The position numbers and the translations under genes are program-made. Under the pieces are notes generated by a model. That model did no database searches and had not been told where the DNA came from. It worked only from the letters and a program-made list of their open reading frames with translations. This document shows, one piece after another, positions 1 to 4,361 of a stretch of DNA of 5,193 bases; the first letter of the stretch is position 1, and each line of letters begins with the position of its first letter. Source of the DNA: Patescibacteria group bacterium (GTDB lineage Bacteria; Patescibacteriota; UBA1384; XYA2-FULL-43-10; 1-14-0-10-43-13); the NCBI GenBank assembly GCA_022705465.1, contig JAKJEK010000074.1:1-5193 (forward strand), given 5' to 3'.

Positions 1-705
1 CGGGTTTGTGAAATATCGATCGCCTTGCCAGAATTGGCTAAGCGGGCCGATTTTCTCCTCCCGACCCGGTAAAGATTGGTCGTCTACATTCATGAGATCG
101 ACCACGCCATCAGAGCCAATCAGAAAACTATCCAATTGGTCTGCGGGCAAAGACTTTTCGATCTTGAACTTAAGGGCATCGGGATCGGATCTGGTTAGCG
201 AAGTGTCAACCAAACCGTACGCCAGGTACGGCGGCTCATTGTTTGGGTACGGTCCCAAAACAATTGCCTCATCGTTGACGACAATCACCCCGTCACCGAT
301 CGACACGAACGAACAGAACTGCGGCGTAATCACCGCTCCAACAACTGTAAACAGGAAATAGTCGTTGACCACTCCCGACAAGCTGTCAGAAAGCCTGTTC
401 GCCAACACCCTAAGTTCGGCCAGCGTGTCCTGACGCACCCTTTCCCAGAAATTTGAAGTCAGCTCTTCCTCGCTTCCACCAGTTTGGCGGCGTTGAAGTT
501 GAGTGATGACATTCCTGGTCAGAAGTTCTGCACCGAGCTTGGCGCCAACTTCACTGTGCTTACCCGATCCGCAGCCATCACAGACGATAGCTATAACCGA
601 TCCGGACATAACCCGAAAAATGTAGGCATCCTGGTTATTGCGTCCGTCACGGCGATGGTCCTTGCCGATCACACTTCCGGCAGCAACCTCGAATTCACCG
701 ACCAT
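1..705 (-). CDS. PP2C-family Ser/Thr protein phosphatase, C-terminus cut by window edge
   Basis: An open frame of 235 codons starts at the ATG at 703-705 and runs off the left edge without a stop. Motifs seen in order are those of metal-dependent PP2C phosphatases: RNNQDA (residues 22-27), the metal-binding DGCGSG (43-48) followed by SEVGAKLGAELL, SIGDGV (135-140) and IGSDGVVDL (196-204). Enzymes of this family remove phosphate from Ser/Thr using two divalent metals held by these Asp residues. No signal peptide or membrane segment is seen, so the protein is probably cytosolic. The short compact form resembles the PP2C_2-type phosphatases often encoded beside a protein kinase or a VWA protein; any such partner would lie beyond the left edge. 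The start is set by a strong SD 6 bases upstream. The gene lies downstream of two repeated operators (837-857, 894-914). Family call is firm; substrate is unknown. Confidence 0.87.
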   Translation of the reverse strand, partial: MVGEFEVAAGSVIGKDHRRDGRNNQDAYIFRVMSGSVIAIVCDGCGSGKHSEVGAKLGAELLTRNVITQLQRRQTGGSEEELTSNFWERVRQDTLAELRVLANRLSDSLSGVVNDYFLFTVVGAVITPQFCSFVSIGDGVIVVNDEAIVLGPYPNNEPPYLAYGLVDTSLTRSDPDALKFKIEKSLPADQLDSFLIGSDGVVDLMNVDDQSLPGREEKIGPLSQFWQGDRYFTNP

Positions 706-711
706 GACACG

Positions 712-721
712 CCCCCTTCCT
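712..721 (-). promoter_or_regulatory. Strong Shine-Dalgarno site of the PP2C gene
   Basis: Read on the minus strand this is AGGAAGGGGG, 6 bases before the ATG at 705. It fixes the start of the phosphatase gene. It is unusual here, because the thioredoxin-like, tdk, response-regulator and Nudix starts show no convincing SD. The GGAAGG within it (715-720) is complementary to CCTTCC in the structured leader (811-816), so it could be masked in the mRNA; that pairing is an inference. Confidence 0.75.
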
Positions 722-764
722 TCGAGTAGAGTCTTGCTGCAAACGATTTAACTTTTAATGTACT

Positions 765-824
765 AGAGCCTCTTTCGATAGCTCTCGGCTCTCCGGCGTA
801 TCGATCAGCCGGAAGGCAAGAGCC
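765..824 (-). promoter_or_regulatory. Structured 5' leader with competing hairpins upstream of PP2C
   Basis: On the minus strand the order is GGCTCT (819-824), CCTTCC (811-816), the inner stem TCCGGC/GCCGGA (808-813 with 792-797, loop of 10), AGAGCC (787-792), and a second GGCTCT (765-770). The central AGAGCC can pair either with the upstream GGCTCT, extending the inner hairpin, or with the downstream GGCTCT across a 16-base loop, but not with both. CCTTCC can also pair with the gene's SD. There is no U-run after the last stem, so a classical terminator is not supported. The element begins almost at the predicted transcript start. The pairings are seen in the sequence; a regulatory role is inferred. 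Confidence 0.4.
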
Positions 825-833
825 AAAGGTAGA

Positions 834-839
834 ATTATA
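834..839 (-). promoter_or_regulatory. -10 box (TATAAT) predicted for the PP2C gene
   Basis: A perfect TATAAT on the minus strand, giving a predicted start of transcription near 827 and a leader of about 120 nt. No good -35 hexamer stands 16-18 bases upstream. It overlaps the low-coordinate end of the repeated operator at 837-857, so a bound regulator would block RNA polymerase here. Confidence 0.5.
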
Positions 840-857
840 TTGTATTTATTACACTAT
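837..857 (-). promoter_or_regulatory. 21-bp inverted-repeat operator A, likely NrtR-type regulator site
   Basis: On the minus strand the site reads ATAGTGTA, 5-base spacer ATAAA, TACAATAT. The arms match as an inverted repeat at 7 of 8 positions. The same arms recur at 894-914 and, with one change, at 1705-1725, on either side of the Nudix/winged-helix gene. With flanking bases, sites A and B share 23 positions with only three mismatches, all in the spacer. The 21-bp palindrome suits a dimeric winged-helix regulator. It overlaps the TATAAT at 834-839. Confidence 0.65.
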
Positions 858-893
858 TATTGGTGGAAAAAAATATGAAATTTCAGTTTTAGT

Positions 894-914
894 ATATTGT
901 ATTGTCTACACTAT
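894..914 (-). promoter_or_regulatory. 21-bp inverted-repeat operator B with overlapping -10-like box
   Basis: On the minus strand the site reads ATAGTGTA, spacer GACAA, TACAATAT. It lies 57 bp from operator A. A TATACT hexamer (891-896) overlaps its downstream end in exactly the register in which TATAAT overlaps operator A, so each operator may cover its own promoter toward the phosphatase gene. It is 20 bases past the stop codon of the Nudix gene, a place where a coding-region relic is an unlikely explanation for the match. Confidence 0.65.
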
Positions 915-934
915 TTACCGGGCAAAAAAATGTG

Positions 935-1645
935 TTATGTTATTTCGACTAAAGAAAGCTGTCTCTTCTTAAATCGATAGGTTTGCGCCGGTCTGTGTAC
1001 TCCTCTCACCACCTTTTTACCGGTGGGTTCAACTAAATTTAATGATAGGATTTTCTTGCGAAAATTACGCTTATCAAACGGTCGATTGAGAATAATTTCA
1101 TATATCCGTTGCAAGTCAGTCAGTGTGAATTCCTCTTCTAATAGTGAGTATGCAACGCTGGTATATTCTAACTTCCACCTCAACCGCTTGATGGCATAAT
1201 CGATAACTTGACGGTGATCGAAGGCTAATTCGGGAAGATCATTGACTGGAAACCACTTGGCCTCAGTGACATCAGTAGCAGCTGACAACACACCAACCTT
1301 GCCCGAAGGCACCAGTGCATAGTAGGCTACCGAAATTACTCGTCCCCTTGGATCACGTTCCGGCTCTCCAAAGGTGTAGAGCTGCTCAAGATAAATATCA
1401 GTTACTCCAGTTTCCTCAGCAAGCTCCCTGATTGCCGTTTCTTCAAGGGATTCGTTCTCCCTGACAAAGCCACCGGGAATTGCCCACTTGCCCAGAAAGG
1501 GCTCGATACCCCGCTTAATCAGCAAGATGCGAAGCTTCTCATTAATAATGGTGAAGATTAAGACATCAACAGCCACAGCAGGACGGTAATAGCTATGCTC
1601 CTCTGCGCCGTTATCTTTGGTTGTTGGTTCTTTGTCTGGTTTCAT
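935..1645 (-). CDS. NrtR-type regulator: Nudix domain plus C-terminal winged helix
   Basis: A 236-residue protein. Residues about 20-165 form a Nudix domain with a complete Nudix box: G59, E65, R73-E74-L75, E77-E78, G80. Residues about 170-225 (FTLTDLQRIYEIILNRPFD, then a KK basic stretch and RPAQTYRF) match the winged-helix domain that follows the Nudix domain in NrtR-type regulators. In known NrtR proteins the Nudix domain senses ADP-ribose or related nucleotides and releases DNA; the family also controls sugar and other nucleotide pathways. Because the catalytic box is intact, this protein may hydrolyse as well as bind its ligand. The ATG start follows an in-frame context without an SD. 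A TTGACA promoter and two operator copies precede it, so autoregulation is likely. No NAD synthesis gene is in view; the ligand is therefore open, and an ADP-ribose or sugar-nucleotide hydrolase role remains possible. Confidence 0.87.
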   Translation of the reverse strand: MKPDKEPTTKDNGAEEHSYYRPAVAVDVLIFTIINEKLRILLIKRGIEPFLGKWAIPGGFVRENESLEETAIRELAEETGVTDIYLEQLYTFGEPERDPRGRVISVAYYALVPSGKVGVLSAATDVTEAKWFPVNDLPELAFDHRQVIDYAIKRLRWKLEYTSVAYSLLEEEFTLTDLQRIYEIILNRPFDKRNFRKKILSLNLVEPTGKKVVRGVHRPAQTYRFKKRQLSLVEIT

Positions 1646-1659
1646 TATTGTTGGCTACT

Positions 1660-1680
1660 TAAGTGTCTTTCATACACAAT
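1660..1680 (-). promoter_or_regulatory. Degenerate fourth copy of the 21-bp operator (site D)
   Basis: Read on the plus strand: TAAGTGTC, spacer TTTCA, TACACAAT. The right arm matches the perfect inverted arm TACACTAT at 7 of 8 positions; the left keeps AGTGT and has 5 of 8. The spacing is exactly that of the three good sites. It overlaps the predicted -10 box and transcription start of the Nudix gene, where a repressor site would be expected. The match alone is weak; position and spacing make it worth recording. Confidence 0.35.
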
Positions 1681-1705
1681 TTATCAAATGTTGGTAATTT
1701 GTCAA
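1678..1705 (-). promoter_or_regulatory. Promoter of the Nudix regulator gene
   Basis: On the minus strand a perfect -35 TTGACA (1700-1705) is followed after 16 bases by TAAATT (1678-1683). The predicted transcript starts near 1671, about 25 nt before the ATG at 1645. Operator C (1705-1725) abuts the -35 and site D covers the -10. An alternative -10, TATAAT at 1721-1726 inside operator C, lacks a good -35. Confidence 0.55.
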
Positions 1706-1725
1706 TAGTGTAATATATACATTAT
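1705..1725 (+). promoter_or_regulatory. 21-bp inverted-repeat operator C upstream of the Nudix regulator
   Basis: On the plus strand the site reads ATAGTGTA, spacer ATATA, TACATTAT, the same left arm as sites A and B (which read this way on the minus strand) and a right arm differing by one base. The arms match as an inverted repeat at 7 of 8 positions. It touches the TTGACA box of the Nudix gene, as expected of an autoregulatory site. Confidence 0.65.
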
Positions 1726-1763
1726 ATTCCTGCCCCTATTTTATTAGTACTGTATTCTTATTT

Positions 1764-2744
1764 TTATGATAATTCGTCGGTTGCATTCCTGGGCTTAGTT
1801 GGTGCGCAACCCGAGAATGTAAAAGCGTATGCACGGAAAGATCCTCTCTTGGCCCGAACCGCCATAATCCCCTGCACTGGTTCGTCGGATTTAACCAGAT
1901 TATACATTGCCGGTTCGTGAACGTTAACTGTCGCAATGTCGGCAAGATCCGTTCCCCGATAATTGTCCGGCAAAGCGGAGCCGTTCAAGGTCACTTCCAC
2001 TTCTGCGCTCTGCTCTGGTGACTCAATCACCAAGTTAACCTCAGTAGCGTGAAATTGCAGAAACATTGTGGCGCCAACCCCTTTTGACTCAATATAATCA
2101 GGTTTAGCTAAGAACAGGCCGTCGAGAGCAATGGTGTCCCCACCGATAACGGCTGGCGCTTCATAAGACGCGACATGTTCATAGTGATATCCCTCATAAT
2201 TAGCAATTCTGCCCCGCAAATAACCGCAATATATTTCAGGGGTAGGCTTAAAACACACAAGATTGTGAGCGTGCGCCTCCTCCTCAAGTGGCGGGAGTGT
2301 GAGCCAGGGGCCTTGCTTATGAATTAATTCCTGAATCCTTTGCTCGGTTTCGCGATAAGAACCTTCGCCAAAGTGGGTGTAGACAATATTACCCTCCGGA
2401 TCAACAAGATATTTAGACGGCCAATACCGATTAGCAAAGTTATCCCAGTTGACGTGATCATTATCTAGAACAACAGGCCAGGTTACTCCAAGATTCTGGA
2501 TTGCCCGAGCAACATTGGCCGGGTCTTTCTCAAACTCAAACTCCGGCGAATGAATACCAATAACCAGGAAACCAAAATCGCGATATTTGTCCCACCATCT
2601 TTTGATGTGAGGAAGAGTTCTAATACAGTTTACACACGAATAGGTCCAAAAATCGATTAGTACAATCTTGCCCCGCAGATCTTCCGGTTTCAGCGGGTCA
2701 GAGTTAAACCACGTATCTCCAGTTATTATTGGTTGCCTCACCAT
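1764..2744 (-). CDS. TlpA/DipZ-like thioredoxin-fold protein with C-terminal DipZ-type domain
   Basis: A 326-residue protein. Residues about 8-142 are a TlpA-like thioredoxin domain: KIVLIDFWTYSCVNC with the redox pair C37/C40, VIGIHSPEFEFE, and the cis-proline region YWPSKYLVDPEG (P109). The active-site context WTYSCxNC is typical of the thioredoxin domain of DipZ proteins. Residues about 160-312, starting at TPEIYCGYLRGR and ending RAYAFTFSGC, match the beta-rich, carbohydrate-binding-like domain that follows it in DipZ. The CcdA-like membrane domain of full DipZ is absent, and no signal peptide is seen, so the protein is predicted soluble and cytosolic. A thiol-disulfide reductase role is inferred from the family. 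An in-frame TGA six codons upstream fixes the ATG start; there is no SD, and the -10 box is so close that the mRNA may be leaderless. It lies 37 bases after tdk. Confidence 0.87.
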   Translation of the reverse strand: MVRQPIITGDTWFNSDPLKPEDLRGKIVLIDFWTYSCVNCIRTLPHIKRWWDKYRDFGFLVIGIHSPEFEFEKDPANVARAIQNLGVTWPVVLDNDHVNWDNFANRYWPSKYLVDPEGNIVYTHFGEGSYRETEQRIQELIHKQGPWLTLPPLEEEAHAHNLVCFKPTPEIYCGYLRGRIANYEGYHYEHVASYEAPAVIGGDTIALDGLFLAKPDYIESKGVGATMFLQFHATEVNLVIESPEQSAEVEVTLNGSALPDNYRGTDLADIATVNVHEPAMYNLVKSDEPVQGIMAVRAKRGSFRAYAFTFSGCAPTKPRNATDELS

Positions 2745-2753
2745 GACACCATT

Positions 2754-2762
2754 ATTATATCA
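2754..2762 (-). promoter_or_regulatory. Extended -10 promoter of the thioredoxin-like gene, leaderless geometry
   Basis: On the minus strand TGA-TATAAT is a perfect extended -10 (TGnTATAAT). Transcription would start near 2746-2747, two or three bases before the ATG at 2744. No good -35 is seen, which extended -10 promoters tolerate. With no SD possible in so short a leader, initiation would be leaderless. It lies in the 37-base gap after tdk, so the gene can be expressed apart from tdk. Confidence 0.55.
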
Positions 2763-2781
2763 CGCCGCCCAAATGCCAGAT

Positions 2782-3333
2782 TTAGCTAGTTTTTTTCACG
2801 AAGCAGGCCCGACACACCGGCACGTACTCGTAAGTACCATCATCAGGCAGACAAGCCGGGGCGCCATCAAGAAGCGCTGCTTTGTGGTGTAAGACCTGGG
2901 TGTATCGAGCATCAGGCGTGCGGCACACCTCACAAACTGCGCGCCGATACCGAACCTCAGTTGGCCCTAATTCAAATAGCCTCTTGATGACTGGAAACAT
3001 CTGGCCACGGTAGTCCAGATCTAAACCCGAAACAACAACCCGAACACCATTTCGCAATAATTTATCAATCCATGTGACATCGGACTCACTGAACATGTGA
3101 ATCTCATCTATTCCTACTATTTTGTACTTATCAGGATCGATATGAGATAAACTCCCGACCTTGTTAGCGCTTAATTCCAAACCATTTCTTGACCAAATAT
3201 GAGCGTCGCGGACGTTACGAGATGACTGGAATAACGTATGGGGAATACCGGTGTATTTTAGGGGTGCAAAATAGCTAATTAAATCGAAAGATTTCCCGCT
3301 TTTCATCGGACCTAGAATTAGTATAAGTTCCAT
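2782..3333 (-). CDS. tdk: Thymidine kinase, type II (TK1-like)
   Basis: A 183-residue cytosolic enzyme that phosphorylates thymidine to dTMP with ATP, the salvage route to dTTP. The length is close to the usual 190 or so. Seen in order: P-loop GPMKSGKS (8-15), Walker B and catalytic acid GIDEIHMF (D76, E77), SGLDLDYRGQMF (102-113), and the zinc site CxxC at C134/C137 with a second CxxC at C174/C177. The lasso and nucleoside-binding segment YEYVPVCRACF is intact, so the enzyme should be active. The gene begins 20 bases after the response-regulator stop and probably shares its transcript. A small inverted repeat TTAAC-AA-GTTAA (3340-3351) fills that gap; there is no SD. Salvage kinases of this type are common in host-dependent or scavenging bacteria. 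Confidence 0.95.
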   Translation of the reverse strand: MELILILGPMKSGKSFDLISYFAPLKYTGIPHTLFQSSRNVRDAHIWSRNGLELSANKVGSLSHIDPDKYKIVGIDEIHMFSESDVTWIDKLLRNGVRVVVSGLDLDYRGQMFPVIKRLFELGPTEVRYRRAVCEVCRTPDARYTQVLHHKAALLDGAPACLPDDGTYEYVPVCRACFVKKTS

Positions 3334-3353
3334 TTATCGTTAACAAGTTAATA

Positions 3354-3743
3354 TTATTCCCGGTTTTGGATTTTTGATTGCGCAATTACCTCTTCAACAC
3401 GTTCCACCAAATCTCTGGGCATGAGGTCAATTTTGACCAGGTAGTCGTTGGCCTTGGCTTTAATTCTGGCGATGTGCTCGTCGTCTTGCAGTAGCGCTGT
3501 AAGGACAATTACCGGTGTATCTTTGGTTTGAGGGTCGTTTCTGATTTGATCCAATACCTTATCACCCGGAATGCCCGGCAGCATTATATCCAGAAGAATA
3601 ATGTCTGGTTCATATTGTTTGATCGCATCAACCGCGCCCTCGCCACGCCACAGCTGTTTAACCTCATAACCAGAATACTCAAACCTTTCCTTGTAGAGGT
3701 CTGAATAATTGCGATCATCGTCAATAAAGAGGATTTTTTGCAT
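3354..3743 (-). CDS. Single-domain (CheY-like) response regulator receiver protein
   Basis: A 129-residue protein made of one receiver domain and no output domain. Acidic residues FIDDD (D8-D10) hold the metal, D52 in LLDIMLPG is the phosphorylation site, T82 (VIVLTAL) and K104 (NDYLVKIDL) complete the switch residues. All catalytic positions are present, so phosphorylation by a histidine kinase or a small phosphodonor is expected. Without a DNA-binding domain it must act by protein contact or as a phosphorelay intermediate; the partner kinase is not in the window. It is the first gene of a likely two-gene transcript with tdk, 20 bases downstream. The ATG at 3743 lacks a clear SD and lies about 17 bases after a TATACT box. 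Confidence 0.95.
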   Translation of the reverse strand: MQKILFIDDDRNYSDLYKERFEYSGYEVKQLWRGEGAVDAIKQYEPDIILLDIMLPGIPGDKVLDQIRNDPQTKDTPVIVLTALLQDDEHIARIKAKANDYLVKIDLMPRDLVERVEEVIAQSKIQNRE

Positions 3744-3760
3744 AGCCGGCCTATTACGAA

Positions 3761-3788
3761 AGTATAATCATCGCTAAAGATAATTATA
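3761..3788 (-). promoter_or_regulatory. Two tandem -10 boxes upstream of the response regulator
   Basis: On the minus strand TATAAT (3783-3788) and TATACT (3761-3766) stand 22 bases apart. The nearer one would start transcripts near 3754, giving a leader of about 11 nt. Neither has a convincing -35 at 16-18 bases; a TTGACA at 3795-3800 is too close to the first and too far from the second. Confidence 0.35.
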
Positions 3789-3789
3789 C

Positions 3790-3829
3790 GCCGTTGTCAA
3801 GTTCAATAGAACGGCAGGGTGATACTGCC
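3790..3829 (-). repeat. Overlapping inverted repeats upstream of the response regulator
   Basis: Two stems share bases: GCCGTT (3790-3795) with AACGGC (3810-3815), loop 14, and GGCAG (3813-3817) with CTGCC (3825-3829), loop 7. They cannot form together. No T-run follows on the minus strand, so a terminator for upstream transcripts is possible but not supported. They may equally be a protein site. Confidence 0.25.
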
Positions 3830-3920
3830 CACACTGCCTATTCATTTTTTATGTTCTGTCGTTGGTTTTCCTAATAATTTTCCAGTTCGGCACAAGTGAT
3901 TAGCAAGGATAATTTAATAT

Positions 3921-4034
3921 TCAAGGTTGCACCCCCGGATACGGCAACGGAGGTAAAAACGGATCGATCACATCAAAACATATAAGTGCTCCGGTGAATA
4001 TACTCTCGTGCAGAGAACGACCATTGTTTGCCAT
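3921..4034 (-). CDS. Possible small protein, 37 residues, proline-rich C-terminus
   Basis: Not recognised. The frame begins ATG GCA AAC AAT after an AAAGG at about 6 bases spacing and ends in TGA. The peptide has a hydrophobic middle (SIFTGALICFDVID, residues 11-24) and ends PFLPPLPYPGVQP. A weak promoter, TTGGTA (4079-4084) and TAAATT (4057-4062) with 16 bases between, lies upstream. It overlaps the 61-codon frame 3968-4153, which is read in another frame; I prefer this one for its start signal and its coherent composition. It may be chance, or the remains of a longer gene. Confidence 0.3.
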   Translation of the reverse strand: MANNGRSLHESIFTGALICFDVIDPFLPPLPYPGVQP

Positions 4035-4121
4035 GCCAGACCTTTGTTATTGGATAAATTTAAGATGATGAAGTTATCTACCAACTCGGAGGCGAAGTCG
4101 CATTCACCATTGGGCTCAAGT

Positions 4122-4265
4122 CTAGGAGCGCCGACCAAACCGCGCCCAAACATGCCGGAGAAGTTTGGTTAACTTTGGAACGCGATGAAATGGTCTTTTA
4201 CCGGCAGTTTCGACTTGGCGCTCAGCGCGCTTGACGTTTTTTTCGCTGTCGCGGTTTTTGGGCAT
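4122..4265 (-). CDS. Possible small basic protein, 47 residues
   Basis: Not recognised. From ATG at 4265 to TAG the frame encodes a strongly basic peptide: MPKNRDSEKNVKRAERQVE at the start, then GKRPFHRVPKLTKLLRHVWA and an RFGRRS end. An in-frame TAA six codons upstream limits the start. The residue mix (alternating basic and hydrophobic residues in the second half) looks like a nucleic-acid- or membrane-binding peptide, but that is inference. An extended -10 at 4316-4324 lies upstream; the SD-like AGGAGGG at 4301-4307 is too far to serve this start. A 43-codon frame (4169-4300) overlaps it and is the main alternative. Confidence 0.35.
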   Translation of the reverse strand: MPKNRDSEKNVKRAERQVETAGKRPFHRVPKLTKLLRHVWARFGRRS

Positions 4266-4315
4266 ATCTGAGTTCCCGACTTATACATCCCCTCAACCAT
4301 CCCTCCTAAATAGTA

Positions 4316-4324
4316 AGTATAGCA
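4316..4324 (-). promoter_or_regulatory. Extended -10 promoter in the large intergenic stretch
   Basis: On the minus strand TGC-TATACT fits TGnTATAAT with one change. Transcripts would start near 4309, just before AGGAGGG (4301-4307). It stands 38 bases past the PAP2 stop and points into the 600-base stretch that lacks a recognised gene, so something there, small protein or RNA, is probably transcribed on its own. Confidence 0.45.
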
Positions 4325-4361
4325 CACACAATTATTTGCGAAAAGCACAAGGGGATCTCAC

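Noticed and set aside
8..361. Plus-strand open frame of 117 codons
   Set aside because: It lies opposite the PP2C gene, whose motifs are clear on the minus strand; the plus-strand product has no recognisable motif and no SD.
484..729. Plus-strand open frame of 81 codons
   Set aside because: Antisense shadow of the N-terminal half of the PP2C gene.
1736..1945. Minus-strand frame of 69 codons
   Set aside because: Inside the thioredoxin-like gene in another frame; that gene is supported by domain motifs to its end.
2668..2892. Plus-strand frame of 74 codons spanning the tdk/thioredoxin junction
   Set aside because: Antisense to two well-supported genes and without a start signal.
4060..4139. 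tRNA-like string: GGGCTCAAGTC followed by AGCGCCGACCA on the plus strand
   Set aside because: The T-stem does not pair and no matching 5' acceptor (CGGCGCT) lies about 70 bases upstream, so no cloverleaf can be drawn.
3968..4153. Minus-strand frame of 61 codons starting MFGRGLVGAPRLEPNGE
   Set aside because: No SD or promoter at the start, no recognised motif, and it overlaps two short frames with more coherent products. It is in frame with the 4169-4300 ORF across a TAA, so a decayed longer gene cannot be excluded; kept as an alternative only.
4169..4300. Minus-strand frame of 43 codons directly after AGGAGGG
   Set aside because: The SD-like element touches the first ATG (no spacing) and is 13 bases from the second (4288). 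The low-complexity Lys/Ser/Thr/Ala product is less convincing than the overlapping 47-residue frame. Not excluded.
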